NCBI RefSeq assembly: GCF_007828835.1
Contig: NZ_VIVL01000001.1
Span: forward strand, 248,001-312,000
DNA: 64,000 bases
Direction: 5' to 3'
DNA from: Variovorax beijingensis
GTDB lineage: Bacteria; Pseudomonadota; Gammaproteobacteria; Burkholderiales; Burkholderiaceae_C
Under the pieces are notes generated by a model. The model did no database searches, was not told the DNA's origin, and saw nothing but the letters and a program-made list of their open reading frames with translations. The stretch's first letter is position 1. Each line of letters starts with the position of its first letter. Both the position numbers and the translations under genes were made by a program. Shown here one piece after another: positions 45,830-56,983 of this stretch.

Positions 45830-46563
45830 CTTGGCGTGTTCAGTTGAAGAAGCCGTTCGGGCGTTCCCACGTCGGTCCAGGGACCGGCGTAGAGCTCGGC
45901 GCTCACGCGTTCATTGTCCATCGCGGCGCGCAGGATCGGGGCCAGCGGGGCTTTGGCGCCCGCCGGGTTGCCGGCCGGGATGCCGCAATAGGGCGGCGCA
46001 AAAAGCGCGGCACGGTAGAGGCCAATGGTCGAGAAAGTGTATTTCTCGGCCGCCGAGTTGAGCGCCAGGCCTTCTGCGGAGAGTCCGAAGTCCCCCTTGG
46101 GGTTGTGCGCGGGGTTCGGCACCAGCCACAGGTGCGCCAGCTTGCCGCTGGCCGCGAAGCGGTCCACCGCGGCCTGCGCGAAGGCGAAATCCGGCGCGAA
46201 CACGTCGCCGGCCGCCACCCAGAAAATCTCGCCCAGTCGGGGCAGCGCACGCACGATGCCGCCGGCCGTTTCCAGCGCTTCGCCGAAATCGCGGCCTTCG
46301 TCGGAGTAGGAAATCGATAGCGCAGGATGCCCATCCAGCAAGGGCTTGGGGCCGAAGTGGTTGGAGATCTTCTCGCCGAGCCAGGCGGTGTTGACCACCA
46401 GGTCGGTGAAGCCGCCGGCGGCCAGCGCCTCCATCGGCCATTGCATCAGCGGCTTGCCGCGCACTTCGAGCAGCGGCTTGGGCGTGGTGTCCGTCAGCGG
46501 CCGCATGCGCTCGCCGCGGCCGGCCGCGAGGATCATCGCCCGCACGGAAGCCGGGGCACTCAC
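45826..46563 (-). CDS. murU: MurU-type nucleotidyltransferase
   Basis: About 245 residues from GTG 46563, which overlaps the speD stop (GTGA). An internal ATG at 46536 gives the minimal 236-residue family protein. N-terminal nucleotide-binding motif MILAAGRGERMRPLTDTTPKP and LLEVRGKPLMQW. MurU transfers UMP to MurNAc-1-phosphate in the peptidoglycan recycling bypass that includes AmgK. The assignment is by family; general sugar-phosphate nucleotidyltransferase activity is the safe reading. AmgK is encoded 19 kb away. Confidence 0.85.
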   Translation of the reverse strand: MSAPASVRAMILAAGRGERMRPLTDTTPKPLLEVRGKPLMQWPMEALAAGGFTDLVVNTAWLGEKISNHFGPKPLLDGHPALSISYSDEGRDFGEALETAGGIVRALPRLGEIFWVAAGDVFAPDFAFAQAAVDRFAASGKLAHLWLVPNPAHNPKGDFGLSAEGLALNSAAEKYTFSTIGLYRAALFAPPYCGIPAGNPAGAKAPLAPILRAAMDNERVSAELYAGPWTDVGTPERLLQLNTPR

Positions 46564-46940
46564 GCGGCGACGCTGCCGCGCAGCAGTTCGTTGCGCTCGC
46601 TGTGGCGCGGCTGGAACAGCGCGACCAGGCATTCCATCAGCGCATGCGCCTTGGCCGAATGGTCGCCGCCGAAGTTGCACACATACACGTCGAGCGTGGC
46701 GCCGCGCTGTTCGGGCCAGGTGTGGATGCACAGGTGCGATTCGGCCAGCAGCACGGTGGCCGTGACGCCGCCCGGCCCTTGCGGCGTGGCCGGAAAACCA
46801 TGGACCAGCTTGCCCACCGGCTGCAGCCCGGCGGCCGTTGCCGCCTTGATGCAGACGGCGCCGAGCGCCTCCTTGTCGGTGAGCCATTGCATGGCGCATT
46901 GGCAGTCGTGGAGATCGGCGGTGAGGTGCAGCCCATGCAT
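46560..46940 (-). CDS. speD: S-adenosylmethionine decarboxylase proenzyme
   Basis: 126 residues from ATG 46940 (MHGLHLTADLHDC). Self-cleavage at Glu67-Ser68 in LLAESHLCIHTWPE yields the pyruvoyl cofactor; His73 and Cys88 are the processing and catalytic residues. It makes decarboxylated SAM, the aminopropyl donor for spermidine. The size fits the short bacterial class 1B enzyme. A TTG at 46973 would add 11 residues of poor similarity. No speE-type soluble synthase is in the window, but the membrane spermidine-synthase-like protein at 38721-40283 is a potential user. Confidence 0.93.
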   Translation of the reverse strand: MHGLHLTADLHDCQCAMQWLTDKEALGAVCIKAATAAGLQPVGKLVHGFPATPQGPGGVTATVLLAESHLCIHTWPEQRGATLDVYVCNFGGDHSAKAHALMECLVALFQPRHSERNELLRGSVAA

Positions 46941-47076
46941 GGGTGGCAACTCTAGCAGCCCGGGTGTCGCCAAAGAGCATCAGTGGGGTGTTCTGGCCGC
47001 TGCAGGAGGGGGGTGGAGCGAGGCCGGTAAAATCGCGGGTTCCCCCTAATCCACATTCCCCGAAAGCCCACCGCCC

Positions 47077-50247
<3,171 letters not shown>

Positions 50248-50268
50248 AAGCTTCGCGGACCCGGCAAC

Positions 50269-50296
50269 AAAAACGCGCCCTCGGGCGCGTTTTTTC
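50269..50296. terminator. Rho-independent terminator after gap (bidirectional)
   Basis: ACGCGCC (50273-50279) pairs with GGCGCGT (50284-50290) around CTCG, flanked by AAAAA on the left and TTTTTT on the right. It lies between gap and the convergent lipoprotein gene. Confidence 0.9.
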
Positions 50297-50317
50297 ATGG
50301 GCGTGGCACCGGGCGGT

Positions 50318-50911
50318 TCAGCGCAGCTTCTCGTTCCTGCGGATCTCGCTGGCCAGCTGGTTCGCCACCTCGGCCGATGCGCGCTTGGCGGAGAGCGCGA
50401 GGTCGTGCTTGAACTCGCTGAACTCCGCGGCACCCCGGCCGGTCGCCTTGACCCGCGTGATTTCCGCGCCGGCCGGATCGGTCACGGTGCAGGCGATCTC
50501 GGTGGTGAACTCCGTGGGTGGCCAGGTGAGGACCGACGAGGAGCTGGAACTGGTCGTGATCGCCGGCGTGAACACATAGGCTGCCCCCGACGCCTTGACG
50601 GCACTGGCATCGGCCGCCGAGGGGATGACGACCACGTCCTGGTAGACCGCGCGCAGCGCATCGCGGATCGATTTTTCCAGGTCGCGGTACGGGTAGTAGC
50701 TGATGCGGTCGCCGCCGCCGCCGGGGGTGATGGCCTGCTTGCCGCGCTCGGCATCGCTCATGGCATAGGCCACCTTCTTCGGCACCAGGTAGGTGTCGAC
50801 GCGCTGCGGCGGCGCCGCCTCGGTGCTGAGCGAGATGGGGTGTGCGCAACCTGCGAGCACTGCGGCGAAGGCCAGCGCCAGCGCAATGCGGACGGTTCCG
50901 GAAAAGGACAT
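50318..50911 (-). CDS. Lipoprotein of unknown function (second of a pair)
   Basis: 197 residues. Signal peptide with lipobox (ALAFAAVLAGC, Cys22). The mature part has VDTYLVPKKVAYAMSD, ISYYPYRDLEKSIRDALRAVYQDVVVI, a Ser run and FTTEIACTVTDPAGAEITRVKATG. The pattern of a helix followed by strands resembles small envelope lipoproteins that present a conserved domain, but I cannot name a family. It lies 32 bp after another lipoprotein gene in the same direction and ends at the gap terminator. Confidence 0.8.
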   Translation of the reverse strand: MSFSGTVRIALALAFAAVLAGCAHPISLSTEAAPPQRVDTYLVPKKVAYAMSDAERGKQAITPGGGGDRISYYPYRDLEKSIRDALRAVYQDVVVIPSAADASAVKASGAAYVFTPAITTSSSSSSVLTWPPTEFTTEIACTVTDPAGAEITRVKATGRGAAEFSEFKHDLALSAKRASAEVANQLASEIRRNEKLR

Positions 50912-50943
50912 GTTGGTCTTCCTTTTTTTTCGAACGGGTGGCG

Positions 50944-51513
50944 TCAGGAGCCGATGGCGGCGGCGAACTGCGGGTCGGTGTAGACCTTTTTCAGCAGCGC
51001 GCGAACGAGCGTCGGATAGGCCGTCTGCCCGGCCGGAATGGCCACCATGCCCGCGAAGCTGGACTCGAAGCTGATGTCGGCCTTGTAGGTCTTCTTCAGC
51101 CGCTGCACGCCTTCGCGCGTGACCTCGATCTGCACTTCCATCACGCCCGTGCCGGTGGAGATGTTCCCCACGCTGACGTCGTTGGCCAGGATCCGGGCAT
51201 CGAGCCGCGTGCGCGACTTGGCATCGAATGCGGAGACTTCCTTCAGGTCGCGCACCAGCGCTTCCTCGAGATACTTGGCAAAGGTGCCGCTGGGCGAATC
51301 CAGCCGGGTTCCGCGCAGCGAGATCCTGTTGACGGGCGCGTTGGGGTCGGTCGGCTCGACCTTCACCACTGCGACGGTGGAAGGCTTCGAGGCCTTGAGC
51401 TGGTCAAGCGCGGCGTAGTCCGGCGCGTAGGGCGGTGCCTTGGGCGATGCGCAACCCGTCGCCAGGACGGCGAGCGCGCAGAGGACAACGCCGAGCAGGC
51501 GGTTGTTTGCCAT
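50944..51513 (-). CDS. Lipoprotein of unknown function (first of a pair)
   Basis: 189 residues. Signal peptide with lipobox ATGC (LLGVVLCALAVLATGC). Mature core: STVAVVKVEPTDPNAPVNRI, GTFAKYLEEALVRDLKEVSAFDAKS, LDARILANDVSVGNI, GVMEVQIEVTREG. The 'xVAVxKV...F..YLEEAL...L' arrangement resembles lipoproteins that form multi-component envelope assemblies. No family name is certain. It is probably co-transcribed with the lipoprotein at 50318-50911. Confidence 0.8.
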   Translation of the reverse strand: MANNRLLGVVLCALAVLATGCASPKAPPYAPDYAALDQLKASKPSTVAVVKVEPTDPNAPVNRISLRGTRLDSPSGTFAKYLEEALVRDLKEVSAFDAKSRTRLDARILANDVSVGNISTGTGVMEVQIEVTREGVQRLKKTYKADISFESSFAGMVAIPAGQTAYPTLVRALLKKVYTDPQFAAAIGS

Positions 51514-51573
51514 GTTTCTTCTCCTCCAGAGTTGTTTGGAGGCGCGACAGTAACATGACGTAAACCGGCCGCG

Positions 51574-51882
51574 TCAGACCGGCTCGAGCACGTGGATCAG
51601 CTTGCTCTGGACCAGCTCCTTCGTCTTCGCCCCGTGGGCCGCCATGTGCGGCGCCACCGCGTGGGCCTGCAGGTGCGCCAGCGTTTCCCATTTCTCGATC
51701 ACCACGAAGGTGTCGGGCCCGAAGCTGGCCTTCGATGCAGGCACGCCCGCGGCGTCGACCGTGGCGCCGTATTCGATGCAACCCTCTTCGGCCAGCACGG
51801 CCGCGCGGTTGGCGGCAAAGGCTTCGAGCAGGCTGGCGCGCTGGCCCGGCTTGGCGGTGATGACGGCGACGACGTGGATCAT
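51574..51882 (-). CDS. Antibiotic biosynthesis monooxygenase (ABM) domain protein
   Basis: 102 residues from ATG 51882 (MIHVVAVITAKPGQR). A single dimeric ferredoxin-like ABM domain: VAVITAKPGQRASLLEAF, GCIEYGATVDAAG, TFVVIEKWETLAHLQAHAVAPHM. The EKW...HxxxxHM pattern is the family signature (YgiN-like quinol monooxygenase group). The substrate is unknown. It is divergent from mntH. Confidence 0.9.
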   Translation of the reverse strand: MIHVVAVITAKPGQRASLLEAFAANRAAVLAEEGCIEYGATVDAAGVPASKASFGPDTFVVIEKWETLAHLQAHAVAPHMAAHGAKTKELVQSKLIHVLEPV

Positions 51883-51984
51883 GGAAAAAAGCTCCGTTGT
51901 TGCATGGGTGTGGAATGGGACCGTCGAATCTAAAAGACCGGCCGCCCGGCCAGCGGTCCCGCGCGCGACCCTATCATCGCCCGC

Positions 51985-53313
51985 ATGTTCTTTCCCCTGC
52001 CCCGCACGGCCACCGCGCCGTTCTGTCCCTCCGAAGTCAAGGGCAGCGTGGCGGTCCCGCGGGACCTGCCCTTCGGCAAGAAGCTGCTGCGCTACGCGGG
52101 CCCCGGCCTGCTGGTGTCGGTGGGCTACATGGACCCGGGCAACTGGGCGACCGACATCGAGGCCGGGTCGCGCTTCGGCTACGGCCTGCTCTTCGTGGTG
52201 CTGCTCGCGAGCCTCGCGGCGATGCTGCTGCAGACGCTGTGCGTGCGGCTCGGGCTGGTGGCGCAGAAAGACCTGGCGCGCGCCTGCCGCGAGCACTATT
52301 CGCCGCGCGTGAGCCGCTTCCTGTGGCTGGGCGCGGAGCTGGCCATCGTGGCCTGCGACCTGGCCGAGGTGCTGGGCAGCGCGCTCGCATTGCACCTGCT
52401 GTTCGGCGTCTCGATCCCGGTCGGCATCGGCATCACTGCGTTCGACACGCTGCTCGTGCTGGGGCTCCAGGGCGCGGGCTTCCGCCGCGTCGAGGCGATC
52501 GTGCTCGGGCTGGTGGGCACCATCGCGGGCTGCTTCGTGGTGGAGCTCGCGATGTCGCAGCCCAACTGGTTCGGCGTGGCGATGGGCTTCGCGCCCAGCT
52601 TCGAGCGGCTGCAGCAGCCAGGCGCGCTGTACCTTGCGATCGGCGTGGTCGGCGCCACCGTGATGCCGCACAACCTGTACCTGCATTCGTCCATCGTGCA
52701 GACCCGGCTGGTGGCCGACAGCGATGCGGCGCGGCGCGAGGCGGTGCGCTTCTGCACCTTCGACGCGGTGTTCTCGCTCTCGCTCGCGCTGCTGGTCAAC
52801 GCGGCCATCATGGTGCTGGCGGCCAGCGCCTTCCACAGCACCGGCCATGTGGAGGTGACCGAGATCGACGACGCCTACCGGCTCATCGAGCCCATCGTGG
52901 GCAGCGCGGTGGCGGCCACGCTGTTCGGCATTGCGCTCCTGGCCTCGGGCCAGAGCTCGACCTTCACTGGCACCATCGCGGGCCAGATCATCATGGAAGG
53001 TTTTCTCGACCTGAAGATCCCGTGCTGGCAGCGCCGCCTGATCACGCGGGGGCTGGCGCTCGGGCCGGCGTTCCTGGGGGTCTGGTGGTTCGGCGATGGC
53101 GGCGTGGGCAAGATGCTGGTGCTGAGCCAGGTGGTGCTGAGCTTCCAGCTGCCGTTCGCGATGTGGCCGCTGATCCGCTTCACGAGCAGCCGCGCGCTGA
53201 TGGGCGGCTTTGCCAACGGCAGGCTGGTCAAGCTGCTGGCCTGGGGGCTGTTCGGCGTGATCAGCTCGGCCAACGTGTGGCTGGTGGCGTCGACGGTGCT
53301 CGGCGGCCCTTGA
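51985..53313 (+). CDS. mntH: Nramp-type Mn2+/Fe2+ transporter
   Basis: 442 residues with 11 predicted TM helices. The two metal-binding unwound helices are present: TM1 GYMDPGNWATDIEAGS and TM6 GATVMPHNLYLHSSIVQTR (the MPH motif). It is a proton-coupled Mn2+ (and Fe2+) importer. The first about 28 residues are a cytoplasmic tail; the start could be slightly downstream. No Mn riboswitch is seen upstream, so if it is Mn-repressed this would need a protein such as MntR or Fur; no clear box was identified. Confidence 0.93.
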   Translation: MFFPLPRTATAPFCPSEVKGSVAVPRDLPFGKKLLRYAGPGLLVSVGYMDPGNWATDIEAGSRFGYGLLFVVLLASLAAMLLQTLCVRLGLVAQKDLARACREHYSPRVSRFLWLGAELAIVACDLAEVLGSALALHLLFGVSIPVGIGITAFDTLLVLGLQGAGFRRVEAIVLGLVGTIAGCFVVELAMSQPNWFGVAMGFAPSFERLQQPGALYLAIGVVGATVMPHNLYLHSSIVQTRLVADSDAARREAVRFCTFDAVFSLSLALLVNAAIMVLAASAFHSTGHVEVTEIDDAYRLIEPIVGSAVAATLFGIALLASGQSSTFTGTIAGQIIMEGFLDLKIPCWQRRLITRGLALGPAFLGVWWFGDGGVGKMLVLSQVVLSFQLPFAMWPLIRFTSSRALMGGFANGRLVKLLAWGLFGVISSANVWLVASTVLGGP

Positions 53314-53339
53314 TTTGGTGAAGACGAAGCCTTGTATCT

Positions 53340-53678
53340 TTAGCGCTCGGCCGCGTCCTTCCACAGGTGCACCAGCGACTCGGGCGCTTCGTTCTCGGGC
53401 ACCTCGAAGCTGACCGAGCCCGAATGGGAAGTGGCGCTTTCCACCACGACCTCCACGCGGTAGAAGCGCTGGTCGCCGCCCGGCGAACCGGGGCCGCCGC
53501 GCGGCTCCGCGTGCGGCGCGGCGCTTTGCAGCGCTTCGCCGATCTGCTGGCGCAATTCCTCGCTGCAGTTGCCCAGTTGGTAGCTGCGCGGGCGCGACAG
53601 GCCCGGCACGTAGGCCACGCCGCCCTCGCGCGTCAGGCGCACGACGGAGGCCTGGTCCAGGGGCGGAAGCTGAATCAT
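53340..53678 (-). CDS. Emfourin-type protease inhibitor
   Basis: 112 residues from ATG 53678 (MIQLPPLDQASVVRLTREGG). It matches the protealysin inhibitor family: VVRLTREGGVAYVPGLSRPRSY, LGNCSEELRQQIGEALQSA, RFYRVEVVVES, VSFEVPENEAPESLVHLW. Emfourins are slow-binding inhibitors of the M4 protease encoded next to them. The ATG overlaps the stop of that protease by 4 bases. Both lack signal peptides. Confidence 0.88.
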   Translation of the reverse strand: MIQLPPLDQASVVRLTREGGVAYVPGLSRPRSYQLGNCSEELRQQIGEALQSAAPHAEPRGGPGSPGGDQRFYRVEVVVESATSHSGSVSFEVPENEAPESLVHLWKDAAER

Positions 53679-54745
53679 GATGGTGTGACTCCCACGGTGT
53701 TCCATGCGGCGCCAACGGCCTTGTGCGCCGCGCTGCCGGCGCCGAAGCGCCTGGCCGCATTTTCCACGCTGAGCTGTGCGAAGGCCAGGAAATCGGCGTC
53801 CCGGCGCAGCCGCCGGTCACACACCGTGTCGTACCAGACGCGGCCGGCCGTCTCCCATGCCGGGCCCTGGATGGCCGTGGCAGCGAGATGAAAGGCGCGG
53901 TTCGGAATGCCGGAATTGATGTGCACGCCGCCATTGTCCTGCCGCGTGTCGACAAAGTCTTTCATGTGGGCAGGCTGCGGGTCCTTGCCGAGCACCGGAT
54001 CGTCGTAGGCCGTGCCGGGCTCGGCCATCGAGCGCAGTGCGCGCGCCTTCACACGGTCGGTGAAGAGCCCCGCGCCCACCAGCCAGTCGGCCTGCTGGGC
54101 CGTCTGCTTCCGCAGGTGCTGCTTGACCAGCGCGCCGAACACGTCGCAGATCGATTCGTTGAGCGCGCCCGGCTGCCCCTGGTAGACCAGGCTCGCCTCG
54201 TGGTCGATCACGCCGTGCGTGAGCTCGTGGCCGATGATGTCCACCGCGATGGTGAAGCGGTTCATGACCTCGCCGTCGCCGTCGCCGAACACCATCTGCC
54301 TGCCGTTCCAGAAGGCGTTGTCGTAGTCGTTGCCGTAGTGCACGCTGCCCGTGAGCGGCATGCCCGCGCCATCGATGGAATCGCGCTCGAAGATGTCGTG
54401 ATACAGGCGGTAGGTGGCGCCCAGGTAGTCGTAGGCCTCGTCGGCGGCGATGTCGCCGGTGGCGGCCTGCCCTTCGGCGCGCACCAGCCGGCCCGGCAGG
54501 GCCATGGTGTGTTCCGCGTCGTGGATGGCGCGTGCGGGCGAGTCACGCCGCAGGTAACTGGGCGCGGGGCCCGACGACACGCCCTGCCCGGCCACCGCCT
54601 CGCGCAGGCCGCGGTGCTGGCGGTCGATCATCAGCGTCTGCGCCGCCTTCGCGCTGGCATGTGCACCGGCATGTTGCGCCAGCCGGTCCAGCAGGTACGG
54701 CGGTACGAAGCTGGGCGGCAAAAGGCCCGGCGAGCGAAGCGGCAT
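53675..54745 (-). CDS. Protealysin-like M4 metallopeptidase
   Basis: 356 residues. A short propeptide (about 1-55) has the protealysin motif PPSFVPPYLLDRLA. In the catalytic domain the zinc site HELTH is at 173-177, the third ligand Glu197 is in NESICDVFG, and catalytic His275 is in NGGVHINSGIPN. There is no secretion signal, as in protealysin, so it is stored or released unconventionally. It overlaps the emfourin gene. Thermolysin-like specificity is expected. The frame extends upstream to 55267, but the ATG at 54745 starts the conserved propeptide. Confidence 0.92.
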   Translation of the reverse strand: MPLRSPGLLPPSFVPPYLLDRLAQHAGAHASAKAAQTLMIDRQHRGLREAVAGQGVSSGPAPSYLRRDSPARAIHDAEHTMALPGRLVRAEGQAATGDIAADEAYDYLGATYRLYHDIFERDSIDGAGMPLTGSVHYGNDYDNAFWNGRQMVFGDGDGEVMNRFTIAVDIIGHELTHGVIDHEASLVYQGQPGALNESICDVFGALVKQHLRKQTAQQADWLVGAGLFTDRVKARALRSMAEPGTAYDDPVLGKDPQPAHMKDFVDTRQDNGGVHINSGIPNRAFHLAATAIQGPAWETAGRVWYDTVCDRRLRRDADFLAFAQLSVENAARRFGAGSAAHKAVGAAWNTVGVTPS

Positions 54746-54892
54746 GGGCGACTCTCCTTTGCAGTTGAGGGCAACGAAAAAGACGGTATCAGAAAGCCGT
54801 AAAACCTGGATCACTCCGTTACTTCTGGTCATGAGATGGCTGCGTTCCAGGCCATACGATCGGAGCCTTCCGATCCACTTGCCGCTGCTGCC

Positions 54893-55183
54893 ATGTTCAT
54901 CGTCACGCTCACCTACATCCGTCCGCTTGAAGAGCTCGATGTATTGATGGATGGGCACATGGCGTGGCTGCGAAAGCACTACCAAAGCGGTCTGTTCCTG
55001 GCCTCGGGCCGGCAGGTGCCGCGCAAGGGCGGCGTGATCTTCGCGCGCTCGGGCGACCGGGCAGAGCTCGAGGCCGTGCTCGCACGCGACCCGTTCGTGC
55101 AGAACGGCGCGGCCAGCACGCAGGTGATCGAGTTCGTACCCAGCATGACCGCGCCCGCGACCGAGATCCTCAAGGCGCTTTGA
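54893..55183 (+). CDS. YciI-family protein
   Basis: 96 residues from ATG 54893 (MFIVTLTYIRPLEELD). A single YCII ferredoxin-like domain: FIVTLTYIRPLEELDVLMDGHMAWLRKHYQSGLFLASGRQ, with the conserved HxxxL and SGRQ/GG segments and GGVIFARS. Function unknown. A longer frame starts 19 codons upstream without family similarity. It is convergent with the pirin gene and only 20 bp from it. Confidence 0.85.
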   Translation: MFIVTLTYIRPLEELDVLMDGHMAWLRKHYQSGLFLASGRQVPRKGGVIFARSGDRAELEAVLARDPFVQNGAASTQVIEFVPSMTAPATEILKAL

Positions 55184-55202
55184 GGCCGCGCAGCCGCGTG
55201 GC

Positions 55203-56294
55203 TCAGGCCGCCGGCTTTTCCTCGCGCCCGCCGGGGTGCCGCGCAAAGCGCGCCGCATCGCGGCCATGCACCGGCGCCGGATCGCTCCAGGGCCAGCCGC
55301 CGAACTGCGTGCGGCGGTAGTCGGCCAGCGTCTGGCTGATCTCGGCCTGCGTGTTCATCACGAACGGACCGTATTGCACCACCGGCTCGGCAATGGGGCG
55401 GCCCTGCAGCAGCAGGAATTCGCCCGGCTCTTCATCGCCATTGCGCAGTTCGACGGCCGTGTCGGCGCGCAGTTCGATGGCGGCCGGGCCTTCCACGCGC
55501 CGGCCTGCGATGGTCGCCACCGCGCCCTTGAAGAAGTACAGCATGCGCCGCGTGCCATCGCCCGCGGCGGCCGGCAGCGTCCATTGCGCGCCGGGCGTCA
55601 TCTTGAGCGTCCAGATCGCCACGTCGGCATCGGCCTGCGCGGCCCAGGAATCCGGCGGCGGCGCGAGCGGATGGATCGGCGCCGGTCCGCCGTCTGCGGC
55701 GGTGCCGCCGAAGCGGCCCGCGATCACCGCGACCTCGGTGCGCCCGCCCGCCGCATCGTCGGACGCAAAGTGCGGAATGGCCTCCGACCAGAACATCGTG
55801 AAGTGCGGCTCGGCCATCTTGCTTCTGGCCGGCAGGTTGAGCCAGATCTGGAACAGCTCCAGCGGATTCGGCGCGTTCGCATCGAGCAGCGGAAACATCT
55901 CCGAATGCACGATGCCCTTGCCGGCCGTGAGCCACTGCACGTCGCCGCCGCCGAAGCGCGCGGTGGCGCCCAGCGAATCGGAATGGTCGACCAGCCCCTT
56001 GCGCACGATGGTCACCGTCTCGAAGCCGCGGTGCGGATGCGAGGGAAAGCCCGGCACCGTGTCGCCGTGGTACATGCTCCAGCCGTCCTTGCGGCTGAAG
56101 TCCTGGCCGATCTGGCGCCCCGCGAGCGGCGCCGCGGGCCCCATCTGCGCGTTGGCCTTCGGGTAGGCGTCGTCGTGATAGACGCAGAACAGGAACGGGT
56201 CGATCGTCTGCCACGGGAAGCCGAGCGGGCTCACCTGCAGCACGGGGCTGCGGCCTTCCTCGATGTGGCTGCTGCTGTCGTTGTTGCTGGACAC
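55203..56294 (-). CDS. Pirin-family protein (long form)
   Basis: 363 residues from GTG 56294, preceded by AAAGGAAT. Bicupin: the N-terminal cupin carries the metal site FPSHPHRGFETVTIV and GIVHSEM. The C-terminal cupin includes ELFQIWLNLPA and GEFLLLQGRPIAEPVVQYGPFVMNT. Pirins bind one metal; quercetin-dioxygenase or redox-sensing roles are known. The protein is longer than the other pirin in this window because of an N-terminal about 25-residue polar extension and longer loops. Confidence 0.88.
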   Translation of the reverse strand: MSSNNDSSSHIEEGRSPVLQVSPLGFPWQTIDPFLFCVYHDDAYPKANAQMGPAAPLAGRQIGQDFSRKDGWSMYHGDTVPGFPSHPHRGFETVTIVRKGLVDHSDSLGATARFGGGDVQWLTAGKGIVHSEMFPLLDANAPNPLELFQIWLNLPARSKMAEPHFTMFWSEAIPHFASDDAAGGRTEVAVIAGRFGGTAADGGPAPIHPLAPPPDSWAAQADADVAIWTLKMTPGAQWTLPAAAGDGTRRMLYFFKGAVATIAGRRVEGPAAIELRADTAVELRNGDEEPGEFLLLQGRPIAEPVVQYGPFVMNTQAEISQTLADYRRTQFGGWPWSDPAPVHGRDAARFARHPGGREEKPAA

Positions 56295-56455
56295 CTCGGT
56301 ATTCCTTTCGGTTGGGTGCGCCGCCGCTGAATGCGTGGCGGCGCTGCTTTGTGGAATATCGGGGCGCACCCGCTTCAGGGAAGGGGCCTTCCGCGCAACA
56401 GTGAGGAGCGCATATGGAACGATGGGCATCGTTCTTGTGCGTCAGCAGCGCAGCA

Positions 56456-56878
56456 TCAGGCGTTCTGATGGGTCACTTCGGCGTTCGGGTCCATGTACAT
56501 CAGCTCCCACAAGTGACCGTCGATGTCCTGGAAGCCGTGGCCGTACATGAAACCGTAGTCCTGCGGCTCGCGCGGCACCGTGCCGCCCGCGGCCACCGCC
56601 TTGGCCACCATCTCGTCGACCTCGGCGCGGCTTTCGCACGAGAGGCACAGCAGCACCTCGGTGCTCTTGCTGGTGTCGGCCAGGCTCTTGCTCGTGAAGG
56701 TCTTGAAGAAGTCTTCCACCAGCAGCATGGCGTGGATGCTGCCTTCCTGGATCACCATGCAGGCGGCGTTGGCGTCGGTGAACTTCTCGTTGAAGGTGTA
56801 GCCCAGCGCGGCAAAGAATGCCTTGGACTTGTCGAGGTTCTTGACGGCGAGGTTCACGAAGATCTGCTTGTTGGCCAT
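56456..56878 (-). CDS. VOC-family (glyoxalase/dioxygenase fold) protein
   Basis: 140 residues from ATG 56878, with AGGAAGAC upstream. Two paired beta-alpha-beta-beta-beta modules: IFVNLAVKNLDKSKAFFAALGYTFN and LCLSCESRAEVDEMVAKAVAAGG, ending YGHGFQDIDGHLWELMYMDP. The last block with DxxGHxWE resembles bleomycin-resistance/extradiol-type ligands. Substrate unknown. Confidence 0.9.
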   Translation of the reverse strand: MANKQIFVNLAVKNLDKSKAFFAALGYTFNEKFTDANAACMVIQEGSIHAMLLVEDFFKTFTSKSLADTSKSTEVLLCLSCESRAEVDEMVAKAVAAGGTVPREPQDYGFMYGHGFQDIDGHLWELMYMDPNAEVTHQNA

Positions 56879-56983
56879 GGTTGTCTTCCTATGTTGATGA
56901 AGAGTGGATCGGAGGTTTTCCGGCGTGTTGTGTACGCCGTCCACAAAAGATAGCAAAGAAAATGTACGGTGTCCACATTATTT

